DNA of 37,753 nucleotides from an uncultured Bacteroidales bacterium (GCA_900319865.1 ONQD01000022.1:1-37753), one strand, 5' to 3'; positions 15,066-25,934 are shown, numbered from the stretch's first letter. Notes: generated by a model from the sequence alone, not told the origin. Made by a program: numbers and translations.

Positions 15066-15107
15066 CACAATTTTTTAAACAGTTTCGAACAAAAATAATT
15101 TATAGCT

Positions 15108-16580
15108 ATGTATACAGATACCACAAAATTCATTGGCGAGGGCCTTACCTATGATGACGTGCTTTTGGTGCCGTCGTATTCCGAGATTCTTCCCCGCGAG
15201 GTTACAGTGGCAACGCGCTTTTCGCGGAATATTAAGCTGAATATGCCGCTTGTTTCGGCAGCAATGGACACGGTGACCGAAGCCGCTATGGCCATTGGAA
15301 TGGCCCAGGAAGGTGGTATCGGCGTGCTGCACAAGAATATGTCGATTGAACGTCAGGCCAACGAGGTGCGCAAGGTGAAACGTGCCGAGAACGGTATGAT
15401 TGTGGACCCCGTGACGCTGTCGAAGGACGCGCTGGTGAAGGATGCCTTGAGGCTGATGAGCGAGTATGGCATTGGCGGTATTCCCATTGTGGACGAGAAC
15501 CGTATGCTTATCGGTATGGTGACCAACCGCGACCTGCGCTTTGAGAACAAGCTGGACCGCCCGCTGTCGGAGATCATGATTACCAAGCTTATCACCACGC
15601 ATGTGGGCACCACTTTTGCCGAGGCAACCGATATTTTGCAGCAGCACAAGATTGAGAAGCTGCCCGTGGTGAACGAGAAGGGCCAGTTTATGGGTTTGAT
15701 TACCTACCGCGACATTATGAAGACCAAGGAGCGTCCGCTGGCTTGCAAGGACAGCAACGGCCGCCTGTGTGTGGCTGCCGGTGTGGGCATTACGCCCGAT
15801 ATGATGGACAGAGTGGATGCGCTGGTGAAGGCCGGTGCCGACGCCATTGTGATTGATACCGCCCACGGCCACAGTGTACGTGTGGTGGAGGCCTTGAAAA
15901 AGGTGAAGGGCAAATATCCCGAGGTGGATGTGGTGGTTGGCAATATTGCCACTGGCGAGGCCGCACTGATGCTGGCCGAGGCCGGAGCCGACGCCATCAA
16001 GGTGGGTATTGGACCGGGAAGCATCTGCTCCACCCGTATTGTGGCTGGCATAGGTGTGCCGCAGCTGACGGCTGTGTGCGAGTGTGTGGGTGCGTTGAAG
16101 CAGAAGGGCTATGATGTGCCTATCATTGCCGACGGCGGCATACGCTACAGCGGCGATATAGTGAAGGCATTGGCTGCCGGAGCAAGCACCGTGATGGTGG
16201 GTTCGCTGGTGGCCGGTGTGGACGAGGCTCCGGGCGAGACGATTATTTTCGAAGGCCGTAAGTTCAAGTCGTACCGCGGCATGGGCTCGCTGGAGGCCAT
16301 GCAGAGCGGCTCGAAGGACCGCTATTTCCAGGACAAGGAAGAGGATGCCAAGAAACTGGTGCCCGAAGGCGTTGTGGGACGTGTGCCGTATAAGGGTACG
16401 CTGAGCGAGGTGCTCTACCAGATGGTGGGCGGCCTGAAAGCCGGTATGGGCTATACCGGTTCGAAGGATATTGCCACGCTGCAGCAGGCCAAGTTTATAC
16501 GCATCACTGCTGCCGGCCGTACCGAGAGCCACCCCCACGATATTGCCATCACACGTGAGGCTCCCAACTATTCGCGCTAA
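15108..16580 (+). CDS. guaB: Inosine-5'-monophosphate dehydrogenase
   Basis: A 490-residue enzyme converting IMP to XMP with NAD, the committed step of guanine nucleotide synthesis in the cytosol. The TIM barrel is split by two CBS domains (about residues 95-205). The catalytic loop GPGSICSTR places the nucleophile at Cys307. The phosphate-binding segment [16 protein letters not shown] and the flap SKDRYFQ are all intact. Length is normal for bacterial IMPDH. It is the first gene of a co-directional cluster with the two parvulin proteins, MoxR, an unknown secreted protein and panB. The gap to the next gene is 53 bases. Confidence 0.97.
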   Translation: MYTDTTKFIGEGLTYDDVLLVPSYSEILPREVTVATRFSRNIKLNMPLVSAAMDTVTEAAMAIGMAQEGGIGVLHKNMSIERQANEVRKVKRAENGMIVDPVTLSKDALVKDALRLMSEYGIGGIPIVDENRMLIGMVTNRDLRFENKLDRPLSEIMITKLITTHVGTTFAEATDILQQHKIEKLPVVNEKGQFMGLITYRDIMKTKERPLACKDSNGRLCVAAGVGITPDMMDRVDALVKAGADAIVIDTAHGHSVRVVEALKKVKGKYPEVDVVVGNIATGEAALMLAEAGADAIKVGIGPGSICSTRIVAGIGVPQLTAVCECVGALKQKGYDVPIIADGGIRYSGDIVKALAAGASTVMVGSLVAGVDEAPGETIIFEGRKFKSYRGMGSLEAMQSGSKDRYFQDKEEDAKKLVPEGVVGRVPYKGTLSEVLYQMVGGLKAGMGYTGSKDIATLQQAKFIRITAAGRTESHPHDIAITREAPNYSR

Positions 16581-16633
16581 GAGTTGATGAGATTCGATAT
16601 AACAACAATAAGGTATTTATTGAATAGACAGAA

Positions 16634-18733
16634 ATGAAGAAAGTACTTGCCACATTGCTTTTTGCAATGTTGATGATGGGCGTTTCGGCACAGACGGCCA
16701 ACGACCCCGTGGTTTTTGAAATAGGCGGTAAGCCGATATTGAAATCGCAGTTTATGAAGGAGTTCCTTCAGTCGATAGGCAAAGATCCCGCTGCCGCCCC
16801 CACGGCTTGCACCTATGAGAAACGCAAGGCGCTGGAGGATTATGTGGACCTGTATGTGAATTTCCGCACCAAGCTGGCCGATGCCTATTCGATGGGATTC
16901 GACACCACCAAGTCTTTGAGGGAGGAATTGGCCATGTACCGCAAGGAGTTGGCCGCCCCCTATCTGATAGACTCGGCCACCCAGCAGTCGATACTGCGTG
17001 AGGCGTACGACCGCAACCACTATGCCCTGCATGCTGCCCACATTCTGGTGCCGTGCGACGAGGCGGCTTCGCCCGAAGATACCCTGAAGGCCTACCAGCA
17101 CGCTATGGAGCTGTATGAGCAGGCTTTGACTGCTGATGATTTCTATACCGTTGCACAGCAGGAGATGCGCTTACAGCGCCAAAACGACCGCAATCCGGAG
17201 ACCCGCGCCCAGGCCGACCAGGTGAACCCGTTGGAGGGCGACTTGGGATACTTCACCGTGTTCGATATGGTTTACCCCTTTGAGTCGGCGGCCTACAATA
17301 TGAAGCCCGGCGAGGTGAGCAAGCCTGTGCGTAGCCGTTTCGGCTATCATATCATCAAGCTGGTAGACCGCGTGGATTATTACGGCAAAAAGCAGCTGGC
17401 ACACATCTGGGTGTCGGGCAACGACCCCAATGCAAAGGGACGCATCCTGTCGGCCTACAAGCAGTTGCAGCGTGGCGAGGACTTCGCCAAGGTGGCCAAG
17501 AACAACAGCGACGACCGCAGTTCGTCGGAAAATGGCGGGGTGATGCCCGAACTGGCATGCAACCAGATTCCGCCCGACTATGTTCAGAAGATTGCCCAGG
17601 GACTGAAGGTGGGCGAATATACCGAACCCTTCCAGACCCGTTTTGGCTGGCATATCATCAAACTGCTGAAAGAGGAGACGATGCCCGATTTTGAAAGCAT
17701 GGTGCCTTACTACCGTTCGCGTCTCACCCGCGGTGAGCGCAGCACGAAGCCCCAGTCTATCTTTGTGGAGCAGTGCAAACAACGCTACAACTATGTGGAC
17801 TATACCCAGGTGAAGACTTCGAAGAAACGCAAGGCTCCCTATGCCGCCAGTCTGGATGCCGTGAAAGCGGTGCTGACCGATTCGATTTTCTCCGGTATCT
17901 TTACCTACGACTCGTTGCAGATTACCGATATGAGACCGCTGTTCAAGATTGGCGACAAAGAGTATAACTCGCGCCAGTTTGCCCAATACATAAAGAAAAA
18001 CCGCAAGCTCCACAGCCGTTGCGATATGGACATGTATGTGCGCGAACGCTACGATGAGTTTGTGAATGCCATGGTGCTGAAATATGCCGATAGCCGTCTG
18101 GAGCTGGACAATGCCGAATTCAGCGCGCTGATAGATGAGTACCGTCACGGATTGATGATTTTTGCCTACAACGACTATATGGTGTGGTCGCGTGCGGTGA
18201 AGGACAGTGTGGGATTTGACAAGTTCTACCACATGGCCAGCGTGAAGCATAACTATGAAGACACAAACGATGCCGTTTATTTCTGGAACGAGCGCGCGAG
18301 GGTGACGGTGTTCAATGTGGACGACAGTGTGTGCCTGGAACCCAAGAAGGCTCTGAAGGTGATAAACAAGTATATGGCCAAAGACTATTCGATGAATGAC
18401 ATCAAGAGCAAACTGGACGACAAGGTGAGCCGCAAATGCACTTCGGAGAGTCCTGTAAACAGCCAATTGCTTGTGGTGGAAGAGGGGCACCAAGACCTGC
18501 TTTCGAAAAGCGAGTGGCACAAGGGCGTATATGTACACCCCGAGGAGGTGAAAGGCTATCGGGTGCTTGTGGTGGAACAGATAGTTCCCCCCGAGCTGAA
18601 GACCCGCGAGGAGGCCCGTGGCTATTACCTCAACGACTATCAGAACTATCTTGAGGTGGAGAACAACAAGGCTCTGCGCAAAAAATACAATGTCGTTATC
18701 CATCAGGATGTTATAGACGAGATAACCTATTAA
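16634..18733 (+). CDS. Periplasmic peptidyl-prolyl isomerase with two parvulin domains
   Basis: A 699-residue protein with a signal peptide ([19 protein letters not shown], then Q). A helical chaperone-like N-terminus is followed by two PpiC/parvulin domains. The first spans about 134-244 (HAAHILV to RFGYHIIKL) and the second about 256-345 (AHIWVSG to RFGWHIIKL). Roughly 350 further residues have no domain I recognise. The family folds and escorts outer-membrane proteins, so PorV, PorP-like and TonB-type proteins are plausible clients. It sits directly before a SurA-like gene, so two periplasmic folding factors are paired. The long C-terminal region is larger than in SurA or PpiD. Confidence 0.88.
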   Translation: MKKVLATLLFAMLMMGVSAQTANDPVVFEIGGKPILKSQFMKEFLQSIGKDPAAAPTACTYEKRKALEDYVDLYVNFRTKLADAYSMGFDTTKSLREELAMYRKELAAPYLIDSATQQSILREAYDRNHYALHAAHILVPCDEAASPEDTLKAYQHAMELYEQALTADDFYTVAQQEMRLQRQNDRNPETRAQADQVNPLEGDLGYFTVFDMVYPFESAAYNMKPGEVSKPVRSRFGYHIIKLVDRVDYYGKKQLAHIWVSGNDPNAKGRILSAYKQLQRGEDFAKVAKNNSDDRSSSENGGVMPELACNQIPPDYVQKIAQGLKVGEYTEPFQTRFGWHIIKLLKEETMPDFESMVPYYRSRLTRGERSTKPQSIFVEQCKQRYNYVDYTQVKTSKKRKAPYAASLDAVKAVLTDSIFSGIFTYDSLQITDMRPLFKIGDKEYNSRQFAQYIKKNRKLHSRCDMDMYVRERYDEFVNAMVLKYADSRLELDNAEFSALIDEYRHGLMIFAYNDYMVWSRAVKDSVGFDKFYHMASVKHNYEDTNDAVYFWNERARVTVFNVDDSVCLEPKKALKVINKYMAKDYSMNDIKSKLDDKVSRKCTSESPVNSQLLVVEEGHQDLLSKSEWHKGVYVHPEEVKGYRVLVVEQIVPPELKTREEARGYYLNDYQNYLEVENNKALRKKYNVVIHQDVIDEITY

Positions 18734-18752
18734 TAAAACGAAACGAAACAGA

Positions 18753-18792
18753 CCCACCGCCGGACCGTACAGAACACGGGGCGGCGGGTGGG
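18753..18792. other. Stable hairpin between the two parvulin genes
   Basis: CCCACCGCCG (18753-18762) pairs with CGGCGGGTGGG (18782-18792) with one bulge. An inner CCGT/ACGG pairing leaves the loop ACAGAAC. No T run follows on the plus strand, so it is more likely a processing or stability element inside the operon mRNA than a terminator. Confidence 0.45.
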
Positions 18793-18809
18793 AAGACAAA
18801 GCAAAACAG

Positions 18810-20159
18810 ATGAAAAGATTGACCGTATTGATAGTTGCTGCCATGCTGGGTGTTGCCCTGCAGGCCCAGGAACGACAGGTGGTAGACGGCATAGTGGCCG
18901 TGGTAGGTAAAACTATCATCAAAAACTCTGACGTTGAACAGGCATACGCGCAGGTACGTATGCAGCAGGGGGTGCAGAATGCACAACAGGAACGCTGCAG
19001 ACTGCTGGAGAGTATGCTGATAAACCGGCTGTTGCTGCATAAGGGAATGATAGACAGCGTGGAAGTGAGTGACGACCGTGTGGAACAGGAGGTGAGCAAC
19101 TATTTGGAATCGGCAGTGAACCAGGCAGGCGGAAAGGATAATTTGCGCGCCTTGTTCAACTACAGCTACGAAGAGTTGCACGACCTCTACTTCGACCTGA
19201 TACGCGACCGAATGATGAGCCAGCAGGTGGAAATGCAGCTTACGGAGAATGTATCGGTTACGCCGAGCGAGGTGATGGAATTTTTCCATGCCATACCAGC
19301 CGACAGTCTGCCCCAGATAGCAACCCAGTATGAGGTGTCGGAGATAGTGATACAACCCAAGGCAAGCGAGATGGAACGCGAGCGTGTGCGCGGCGAACTG
19401 GCAGAGTTGCGCGAGCGCATACTGAAGGGTGAGAAATTCTCGACGCTGGCGAAGCTCTATTCGGAAGACCCGGGATCGGCCGCCAACGGCGGAGAGCTGG
19501 GATTTTTCGGCCGGGGCAGGATGGTGAGCGAGTTTGAGGCAGCGGCGTTTGCGCTGAAGCCCGGCGAGGTGTCGCCCATAGTGGAGACGGAATATGGCTA
19601 CCATATTCTCCAAATGATAGAACGCAGGGGCAACACTATAAACGTGAGGCATATACTGATGCAGCCGAAGGTGCTGTCCGACGACCTGCTGCGTGCCCGC
19701 GTCACGCTGGACAGCCTGGCACAGGAGATACGCAAAGGTGCAATCACTTTTGAAGATGCCGCCAAACGTTACTCGGACGGCGAGAGCAAGAGCCAGGGAG
19801 GTGAAGTGGTGAATCCGATGATGGGTAACAAACGTTTCGACAAAGAGACTTTCAACCAACTGTATCCCGGAATAGGTATTGTGGCAATGGAGGAGGGCGA
19901 GATTTCGAACGCCACCCCGCTGAGAACCCAGGACAACAAGAGTGCCTATTGCCTGATAAGGTTGAACAAGAAAATACCGGCCCACACAGCTAACCTGACC
20001 GACGACTATGACCGCATATATAATGCCGCCCTGCAGAATGCACAGCAGAAGAAGATAGTGTCTTGGTGCAACAGGATGGTGCGGACCACATACATCCGCA
20101 TAGCCGACGAGTATAAGAACTGCCCCAATTTCAAGGTCAACTGGCCTGTGAACGATTGA
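18810..20159 (+). CDS. SurA-like periplasmic chaperone/peptidyl-prolyl isomerase
   Basis: A 449-residue protein with a signal peptide ([19 protein letters not shown], then Q). The SurA N-terminal domain begins [19 protein letters not shown], the hallmark of the family. Two parvulin domains follow. The first (about 175-272) is well conserved, with [21 protein letters not shown] and [13 protein letters not shown]. The second (about 279-380) begins VRHILMQPK and is weaker. Overall length and order match SurA, which delivers unfolded beta-barrel proteins to the BAM complex. It lies 76 bases after the double-parvulin gene, with a hairpin in the gap. MoxR follows after 44 bases. Confidence 0.9.
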   Translation: MKRLTVLIVAAMLGVALQAQERQVVDGIVAVVGKTIIKNSDVEQAYAQVRMQQGVQNAQQERCRLLESMLINRLLLHKGMIDSVEVSDDRVEQEVSNYLESAVNQAGGKDNLRALFNYSYEELHDLYFDLIRDRMMSQQVEMQLTENVSVTPSEVMEFFHAIPADSLPQIATQYEVSEIVIQPKASEMERERVRGELAELRERILKGEKFSTLAKLYSEDPGSAANGGELGFFGRGRMVSEFEAAAFALKPGEVSPIVETEYGYHILQMIERRGNTINVRHILMQPKVLSDDLLRARVTLDSLAQEIRKGAITFEDAAKRYSDGESKSQGGEVVNPMMGNKRFDKETFNQLYPGIGIVAMEEGEISNATPLRTQDNKSAYCLIRLNKKIPAHTANLTDDYDRIYNAALQNAQQKKIVSWCNRMVRTTYIRIADEYKNCPNFKVNWPVND

Positions 20160-20203
20160 GTCAGCAGCGTTGGGGTAAGGTATTAAATAATTAGAGAAGA
20201 TTC

Positions 20204-21199
20204 ATGACAGACCGCGAACTATTAGACGATTTTGTTAAACGCTACCATGCCCTGAAGAATGAGATGGGCAAGGTGATAGTGGGTCAGGACAAGGCAGTGG
20301 ACAGCTTGCTGCTGTCGATATTCACCGGCGGGCATTGCCTGTTGGTGGGTGTGCCGGGACTGGCAAAGACATTGATGGTGAATACCCTGTCGAGAGCCTT
20401 GGGGTTGACGTTCAACCGCATTCAGTTCACGCCCGACCTTATGCCTTCGGATATCACCGGTTCGGAGATACTGGACGAGAACCGCCATTTCCAGTTTGTG
20501 AAAGGGCCGGTGTTTGCCAATATCGTTTTGGCCGACGAGATTAACCGTACACCTCCCAAGACCCAGGCGGCTTTGCTCGAGGCGATGCAGGAGAAGTCGG
20601 TGACGGTGTCGGGCAAGAGCTATGCTATGGCCAATCCGTTTTTTGTACTTGCGACCCAGAACCCTATAGAGCAGGAGGGTACATACCCGCTGCCCGAGGC
20701 ACAGTTGGACCGCTTTATGCTGAATATACGCATGGACTACCCCAGTTTTGCCGAGGAGGTGGACATAGTGAAGGGTACCACGGTGGAGGTGACACAAAAT
20801 ATTGATGTGGTGCTCTCGGCCGAGGATATATTGCGCTATCAGGGCGTAATCAAACGGATGCCGGTGGCCGACAATGTGTGTCAGTATGCAGTGGGGCTGT
20901 CGGTGTCGACCCGACCTGAAGGGGGCAAGATGGGCACCAGTGGCCGAGACGCGGCGTCGCTGGCCACGAAATACCTCTCGTGGGGTGCCGGTCCGCGTGC
21001 GTCGCAGTACCTTGTGATGGGAGCCAAAACCCATGCCGCCATGCAGGGCAAGTATTCGCCCGATATGGAGGATGTCCAGGCTGTGGCCACCGAAGTGTTG
21101 CGGCACCGCATAGTGAGAAACTACTATGCTGAAGCCGAAGGCATCACTACCGAGGAGATAATTGAGCAGCTGTTGAAAGACAGTGCCGTGAGGGGGTAG
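20204..21199 (+). CDS. MoxR-family AAA+ ATPase
   Basis: A 331-residue cytosolic ATPase of the MoxR/RavA group. Walker A is GVPGLAKT (49-56) and Walker B IVLADEINR (107-115). The family motifs PSDITGSEIL, FANIVLADEINRTPPKTQAALLEAMQE, ATQNPIEQEGTYPLPEAQLDRF and the C-terminal lid DMEDVQAVATEVLRHRI are all intact. MoxR proteins act as chaperone-like ATPases on protein complexes, often with von Willebrand or DUF58 partners. No such partner gene follows here. The next gene, 33 bases on, is an unrecognised secreted protein. Confidence 0.93.
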   Translation: MTDRELLDDFVKRYHALKNEMGKVIVGQDKAVDSLLLSIFTGGHCLLVGVPGLAKTLMVNTLSRALGLTFNRIQFTPDLMPSDITGSEILDENRHFQFVKGPVFANIVLADEINRTPPKTQAALLEAMQEKSVTVSGKSYAMANPFFVLATQNPIEQEGTYPLPEAQLDRFMLNIRMDYPSFAEEVDIVKGTTVEVTQNIDVVLSAEDILRYQGVIKRMPVADNVCQYAVGLSVSTRPEGGKMGTSGRDAASLATKYLSWGAGPRASQYLVMGAKTHAAMQGKYSPDMEDVQAVATEVLRHRIVRNYYAEAEGITTEEIIEQLLKDSAVRG

Positions 21200-21232
21200 A
21201 ATACCATTGTTGTAGACTTTATACCGAACACT

Positions 21233-22504
21233 ATGAAACGAATCGCTTTTGCATTATTCCTTATTCTGACGGTCGGGGCATTCGGGCAGTCGTCGCAGAT
21301 GCTTATCCCGTCAGAGAAACCCATAAAGGCCAAGGAGCTGGCCCGTGCATGGACCAATCCTGAGGTGTTCTGCCTACAGTTGCATTTCGACAACGGCGAC
21401 AGCGCCTATCGCGAAAGCGACCTGGACTTGCTCGATTCGGCTTATGATATAGCGTTCAGCAAGGTGAATCCCCGCCTCTATACCATGACTATAGAGGCTT
21501 TCGGCAAGGGGGATGCGGATTCGTTGATGGTGGCAAGGGTGGAGTCGGTGTACCGCTATTTTACAATGCGTGGGCACGAAATAATGCCGGTGCGTTTTGC
21601 CTACAACCCGATACAATGCAGTTGCCACGGCGACACGATGGAGCTGATACGTTTTGAGGTGCCGACCTATAAAATAGTGTACGACTGTGCGGAACTGCCC
21701 GAAAGCCGCATGGTGATGAACCGGGATGTGCATCTGGAGGGAAGTGTGCTGGTGACTTTCCGCCACGACCCCATGGAGTGCATAGGGGGCAAGAGCGGCT
21801 GTTTTTTGCCCTCGCAGGATAGCAATATCCGTGCCTACTATACCCAGCTGGTGTTGAAAAAAGGTTCTATTTATGCGGTGTATAACACCAAGGACGAATG
21901 TCCGCCACCGGTGGAGATTTCTATCGAGGAGCATCTGGAATACACACAATTGATGGAGAAATACTTTCTGGTGCCGCACCACCGTCAAATTATACTGCCG
22001 GTGGGGTATGTGGTGCTGCATTCCAGTTTCAACCGCAAACCGGACGAGTGTAAGACCCTCACCGACTCTATATTGATTCGATTCCCTGTCACCGACGAGC
22101 AGGTGGAAGCCCGATTGCGCATTTACGCAAAAAAATACACGAGCAAGGGGATGGAATACAAGTCGGTGCAGACCAAGCGGGTGAGGGGGGGAGCTGTGCA
22201 AATGTTGCAGGGGGCTCTCAATCCGACCCAGTTTGACACCATTTTCATTGCTAAGCGAATTGACGAATCGGAGGTCACGAAGTATCTCTATCCTGCCGAT
22301 TCGCCTTCCGAGCAGGGTGCAGTGACCCTTGTGATAAAAGGAGAGGAGCGCTATTTCAAGCCTTTCCGAATGAACAGCAGGGGCGAGTATGAATTCAAAA
22401 AACCTTTCCGCAACATGCTTCGCATCATCGAGAATGAGGACGAGTCGATTGACGCACCCGAAGGTGATGCCTTCCGCAACGACGGAGATGAAGAAATAGA
22501 ATGA
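21233..22504 (+). CDS. Secreted protein of unknown function between moxR and panB
   Basis: A 423-residue protein with a signal peptide ([18 protein letters not shown], then Q). The mature part has no domain I recognise. It contains a small cluster of cysteines ([28 protein letters not shown]) that might form disulphides or bind metal. A middle segment of beta-strand character includes [14 protein letters not shown] and RLRIYAKKY. The C-terminus is strongly acidic ([13 protein letters not shown] to DGDEEIE). Its TGA lies one base before the panB ATG, so it is certainly in the same operon. It shows no T9SS sorting domain and no lipobox. It could be a Bacteroidales-specific envelope protein. Confidence 0.75.
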   Translation: MKRIAFALFLILTVGAFGQSSQMLIPSEKPIKAKELARAWTNPEVFCLQLHFDNGDSAYRESDLDLLDSAYDIAFSKVNPRLYTMTIEAFGKGDADSLMVARVESVYRYFTMRGHEIMPVRFAYNPIQCSCHGDTMELIRFEVPTYKIVYDCAELPESRMVMNRDVHLEGSVLVTFRHDPMECIGGKSGCFLPSQDSNIRAYYTQLVLKKGSIYAVYNTKDECPPPVEISIEEHLEYTQLMEKYFLVPHHRQIILPVGYVVLHSSFNRKPDECKTLTDSILIRFPVTDEQVEARLRIYAKKYTSKGMEYKSVQTKRVRGGAVQMLQGALNPTQFDTIFIAKRIDESEVTKYLYPADSPSEQGAVTLVIKGEERYFKPFRMNSRGEYEFKKPFRNMLRIIENEDESIDAPEGDAFRNDGDEEIE

Positions 22505-22505
22505 T

Positions 22506-23324
22506 ATGGCTTATTTACAGACTGATGTAACTAAGGTTACAACCAATGTGCTTCAGCGCATGAAGCAAAACGGCGAGAAAATCGCCATGCTTACAGCATA
22601 CGACTATTCGATGGCAAAACTGCTTGATGCCACCAAGATAGATGTGGTGTTGGTGGGCGACTCCGCTGCCAACGTGATGGAGGGATTTGACACTACCCTC
22701 CCCATTACCCTGGACGAGATGATAGTGTATGCCTCATCGGTGAAGCGTGCCATTAAACGCGCGCTCGTTGTTGTTGATATGCCGTTCGGCACCTATCAGG
22801 GCAACTCCAAGCAGGCATTGGCTTCCGCCATCCGCATTATGAAGGAAACCGGGGCTGATGCAGTGAAATTGGAAGGTGGCGAGGAGGTGCTCGAATCGAT
22901 TTCGCGTATCCTCACGGCGGGCATTCCTGTAATGGGACACCTCGGTCTGACACCACAGAGCATCAACAAGTTCGGTACCTATGTGGTACGCGCCACGCAG
23001 GAAGAGGAGGCCAAGCGCCTGGTCCACGATGCCCATGTGCTTCAGGATGCCGGATGCTTCTCCATAGTGTTGGAGAAGATTCCCGCAAAACTTGCTGCCC
23101 AGGTTACCGGTGAGCTGAAAATCCCCACTATCGGCATTGGTGCCGGAAGCGGTACGGATGGTCAGGTGTTGGTTTTGCAGGACATGTTGGGCATCACCCA
23201 GCAGTTTAAGCCTCGCTATCTGCGTGTGTATGGCAGCTTTGGTGCTGAAATCAGCAACGCTGTGCGTCAATACATAAGTGATGTGAAAAATATTGATTTC
23301 CCCAACGAGAAGGAACAATACTGA
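22506..23324 (+). CDS. panB: 3-methyl-2-oxobutanoate hydroxymethyltransferase
   Basis: A 272-residue enzyme that adds a hydroxymethyl group from methylene-tetrahydrofolate to alpha-ketoisovalerate, giving ketopantoate, the first step of pantothenate and coenzyme A synthesis. Metal and substrate residues sit in [10 protein letters not shown] (Asp52), [10 protein letters not shown] (Asp91) and AVKLEGGEE (Glu123). The catalytic-loop region [13 protein letters not shown] and the segment [18 protein letters not shown] are intact. Length is normal. It is the last gene of the guaB cluster, with a long hairpin about 125 bases downstream. It has no other pantothenate gene beside it. Confidence 0.96.
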   Translation: MAYLQTDVTKVTTNVLQRMKQNGEKIAMLTAYDYSMAKLLDATKIDVVLVGDSAANVMEGFDTTLPITLDEMIVYASSVKRAIKRALVVVDMPFGTYQGNSKQALASAIRIMKETGADAVKLEGGEEVLESISRILTAGIPVMGHLGLTPQSINKFGTYVVRATQEEEAKRLVHDAHVLQDAGCFSIVLEKIPAKLAAQVTGELKIPTIGIGAGSGTDGQVLVLQDMLGITQQFKPRYLRVYGSFGAEISNAVRQYISDVKNIDFPNEKEQY

Positions 23325-23448
23325 TTTTCCTGTCCTATACTCGCCTTGGAATGCCCCATTGGAAGCGAGAGAGTGAATAGGACAAAGGTCTATTGCCTTG
23401 TGGCAGTAGATTTCAGAAAGGGAACATACTGTATCGTAGACCCTAATG

Positions 23449-23498
23449 CAACAAACAAGACCGATGATACCGATGGGTGCCCTCGGTCTTGTTTGTTG
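23449..23498. terminator. Long hairpin between panB and the convergent gene, probable bidirectional terminator
   Basis: CAACAAACAAGACCGA (23449-23464) pairs perfectly over 16 bp with 23483-23498. It sits between convergent genes ending at 23324 and 23505. There is no long T tract, only GT-rich sequence, so the terminator call rests on position and stem strength. Confidence 0.6.
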
Positions 23499-23504
23499 GT
23501 ATGA

Positions 23505-24068
23505 CTACTCCACTGTTAGTTTCTTGGCAGTGTTTCCCTTGGCTGTGTGTATGCGTACTATATATGTCCCTTTGGGTATTGAAGAAAGGTCTATTCTCGT
23601 TTCCGAGCCGGAACATTGTTGCTCGTTCAACTTCCTCCCGTCCATACCGTATATTTCTATGCTAATTATCTGGAATGACGATACTACAGATACATCCCCG
23701 TGAGCCGGATTAGGCATAATAAGGGTGTTTTGGTCCACAGGACTCTCGATTCCTTGGTAACCCTCCAGCATAAACTGCACGGTGTCGCTCCATTCACTAT
23801 AGCCCGATCCATTATTACATTTGCCGCGTACACGTGCTGCATATAAAACATTGCTATCCAAATTGGTCAGTGTCCTGTATGTAGTATGTATATCTAATAC
23901 TTGAAATGTCTCGGGTTGCGAACTGGCCAGTCCCCAAGCCAACTGCCATTCTTCGTGGTCGGCAACACCGTCCCACATAAGTTGAACCAGCCCGTCGAAC
24001 ACCGAAACCCTGAAAGTCGAGACCTCAGGACAGGTGTCGTGTGGGGGGTCGTATGGTGTTAGCCCCAT
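23505..24068 (-). pseudogene. Leaderless tail of a T9SS cargo protein: fibronectin-III-like domain plus type A sorting domain
   Basis: 187 codons without a signal peptide. Residues about 10-110 look like a fibronectin type III module (VSVFDGLVQLMWDGVADHEEWQLAWG and YAARVRGKCNNGSGYSEWS). Residues about 118-187 form a type A T9SS C-terminal sorting domain with the NPAHG motif, IEIYGMDGRKLNEQ, the glycine in IPKGTYIVRI and a terminal KKLTVE. This domain normally steers a secreted protein through the T9SS and is removed by PorU. Without an N-terminal export signal the product could not reach that machinery. An in-frame stop lies 18 bases before the first ATG. I read it as the 3' remnant of a larger cargo gene. 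A true start on a missed upstream exon-like segment is not visible. Confidence 0.65.
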
Positions 24069-24161
24069 ACCCGTAGTATTGATTATGGTTTAGACTGAAT
24101 GATTAGGGCTACTCACTTTGATAGTATTTTTTCGCAATCGGTGTCGGCATGGGCAAGGCAG

Positions 24162-24221
24162 AAAAACAGCGGGACACAACCACGACCCTGTTTAGAACGG
24201 TCTATACAGTTGTGTCCCGCT
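24162..24221 (-). terminator. Rho-independent terminator of the DUF1846 gene
   Basis: A perfect 13-bp stem, AGCGGGACACAAC (24168-24180) with 24209-24221. On the minus strand it is followed by GTTTTTC. It is 67 bases beyond the DUF1846 stop. The loop is long (28 bases). Confidence 0.65.
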
Positions 24222-24287
24222 TTACGGGGATTATCCTGGCATAGAGTCCACTTCCCTAATAGGTAGGGTTAGAGTGAAGCTGATATA

Positions 24288-25754
24288 CTATTTGGTCTTG
24301 GGCATGGGGTCGGTGGTAAGTCCGATGCCCAGTTTCTTGAAGATTTTTCTATCCACTTCGCTTAGCATCACGGTGGCGTGCACCTGACAGCCATCCAGTT
24401 GGGGCAGGGTGGACAAGGCCTTCTTGCAGTTTTCGTCGGTCAGGCTCAGCATGGAGAGGGCCACCAGAACCTCGTCGGTATGCAGCCTTGGGTTGTGTCC
24501 GTGCAGCAGGTTTACCTTGGTGTCTTGTATGGGCTCGATTATCTTCTGTGCTATCAGTTTGATGCTATGGTCTATGCCGGCCAAGTGTTTTGTGGCGTTG
24601 AGCAGCAATGCAGCACTGGGCCCCAGCAGTGTGCTGCTGTGGGCGGTGATGATGGTGCCGTCCTGCAACTCGATGGCGGCGGCATCGGCATGTTCCAGCT
24701 CTTTGCGTTCGTGGGCGGCAATGGTGGTGCGTCGGTCAGCCGTGGTCAACTTCATCTGTTTCATCAGAAGTGCTATTTTATTCACTTCTGTCTCGGAGCT
24801 CTTGCCCTGGGCAAACTCACACAGTGCATTGTAGTAGCGTCTTATTATTTCGTCCTTCGAGGCTTTGCAGCACACCTCGTCGTCGCTGATGCAGAAACCC
24901 GCCATGTTTACTCCCATGTCGGTGGGCGATTTGTAGGGATTTTCACCATAGATGCCTTCGAAAATGGCGTTCAACACAGGGAATATCTCAATGTCGCGGT
25001 TGTAGTTGACAGCGGTCTTGCCATAGGCTTCCAAATGGAAGGGGTCTATCATGTTCACATCGTTAAGGTCGGCAGTGGCTGCCTCGTAGGCCACATTGAC
25101 AGGGTGCTTCAGCGGGATGCTCCATATCGGGAAGGTCTCGAATTTTGCATATCCTGCTTTTACTCCGCGTTGGTTCTCTTGGTACAGCTGGCTCAAACAC
25201 ACAGCCATCTTTCCACTGCCCGGTCCGGGAGCGGTCACTATCACCAGCGGCTTGCTGGTCCTGACATATTCGTTCTTTCCAAAGCCCTCAGCCGAGCAAA
25301 TCAATTCCACATTGGTGGGGTAACCCTCTATGCTGTAGTGGAAATAGACATTTATCCCCAGCCGCTCCAGTCGTTGACGGAACGCCAAAGCACTGGCCTG
25401 CCCGTTATACTGCGTTATCACCACAGAGTTCACCATCAGCCCCCGGCTCATAAATTCGTCGCGCAGCCGCAGCACGTCAACATCGTACGTGATGCCCAAG
25501 TCACCACGCACCTTGTTTTTCTCAATGTCTTTGGCACTGATGGCGATGACTATTTCTGCATCATCCCTCAGTTGCATCAACATCTTCAACTTGCTGTCCG
25601 GCTCGAACCCCGGCAGCACTCTGCTTGCATGATAATCGTCAAATAGTTTGCCCCCAAATTCAAGATAGAGCTTATTTCCGAACTTCGATATCCTTTCTTT
25701 AATGTGTTCGGACTGGATTTTGAGATACTTCTCATTGTCAAAACCGTGTTTCAT
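24288..25754 (-). CDS. DUF1846 (UPF0371) family protein
   Basis: A 488-residue cytosolic protein matching DUF1846 over its whole length. Visible family segments are the N-terminal GFDNEKYLKIQSEHIKERI, the GGKLFDDYHASRVLPGFEPD stretch, ITYDVDVLRLRDE, the glycine-rich TAPGPGSGKMAVCLSQLY, and the C-terminal LLHGHNPRLHTDEVLVALSML. The GPGSGK segment resembles a nucleotide-binding loop. No reaction is assigned to the family, so none is claimed. It has its own promoter and terminator and stands between a T9SS cargo remnant and a DUF2147 gene. Confidence 0.9.
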   Translation of the reverse strand: MKHGFDNEKYLKIQSEHIKERISKFGNKLYLEFGGKLFDDYHASRVLPGFEPDSKLKMLMQLRDDAEIVIAISAKDIEKNKVRGDLGITYDVDVLRLRDEFMSRGLMVNSVVITQYNGQASALAFRQRLERLGINVYFHYSIEGYPTNVELICSAEGFGKNEYVRTSKPLVIVTAPGPGSGKMAVCLSQLYQENQRGVKAGYAKFETFPIWSIPLKHPVNVAYEAATADLNDVNMIDPFHLEAYGKTAVNYNRDIEIFPVLNAIFEGIYGENPYKSPTDMGVNMAGFCISDDEVCCKASKDEIIRRYYNALCEFAQGKSSETEVNKIALLMKQMKLTTADRRTTIAAHERKELEHADAAAIELQDGTIITAHSSTLLGPSAALLLNATKHLAGIDHSIKLIAQKIIEPIQDTKVNLLHGHNPRLHTDEVLVALSMLSLTDENCKKALSTLPQLDGCQVHATVMLSEVDRKIFKKLGIGLTTDPMPKTK

Positions 25755-25788
25755 ATTCCTGCGTTTTAGGATTAAAAAATACGGGATG

Positions 25789-25796
25789 CAAAATTA
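25789..25796 (-). promoter_or_regulatory. Bacteroidota -7 promoter box of the DUF1846 gene
   Basis: The minus strand reads TAATTTTG, an exact TAnnTTTG match 34 bases before the start codon at 25754, followed by CATCCCG. Confidence 0.7.
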
Positions 25797-25934
25797 CGTA
25801 TTTTTTGCGATATGATAGGTTTTGTATGACAATTTTTTTTCAACAATTCAGCTATCCAGATGTTAATTTGCTTATTTATTGTACTTTCCGCTACTATATA
25901 AGTCTGTCTTCCTGTTTGTGACCTGGCGGGATGT

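Noticed and set aside
18753-18792. Terminator between the two parvulin genes
   Set aside because: The stem is stable but no U run follows in either direction, and the genes on both sides look co-transcribed.
17171-19099. 642-codon minus-strand reading frame under the parvulin genes
   Set aside because: It mirrors the two conserved PPIase genes and spans their junction. Its composition (His, Leu, Val rich) is that of an antisense shadow.
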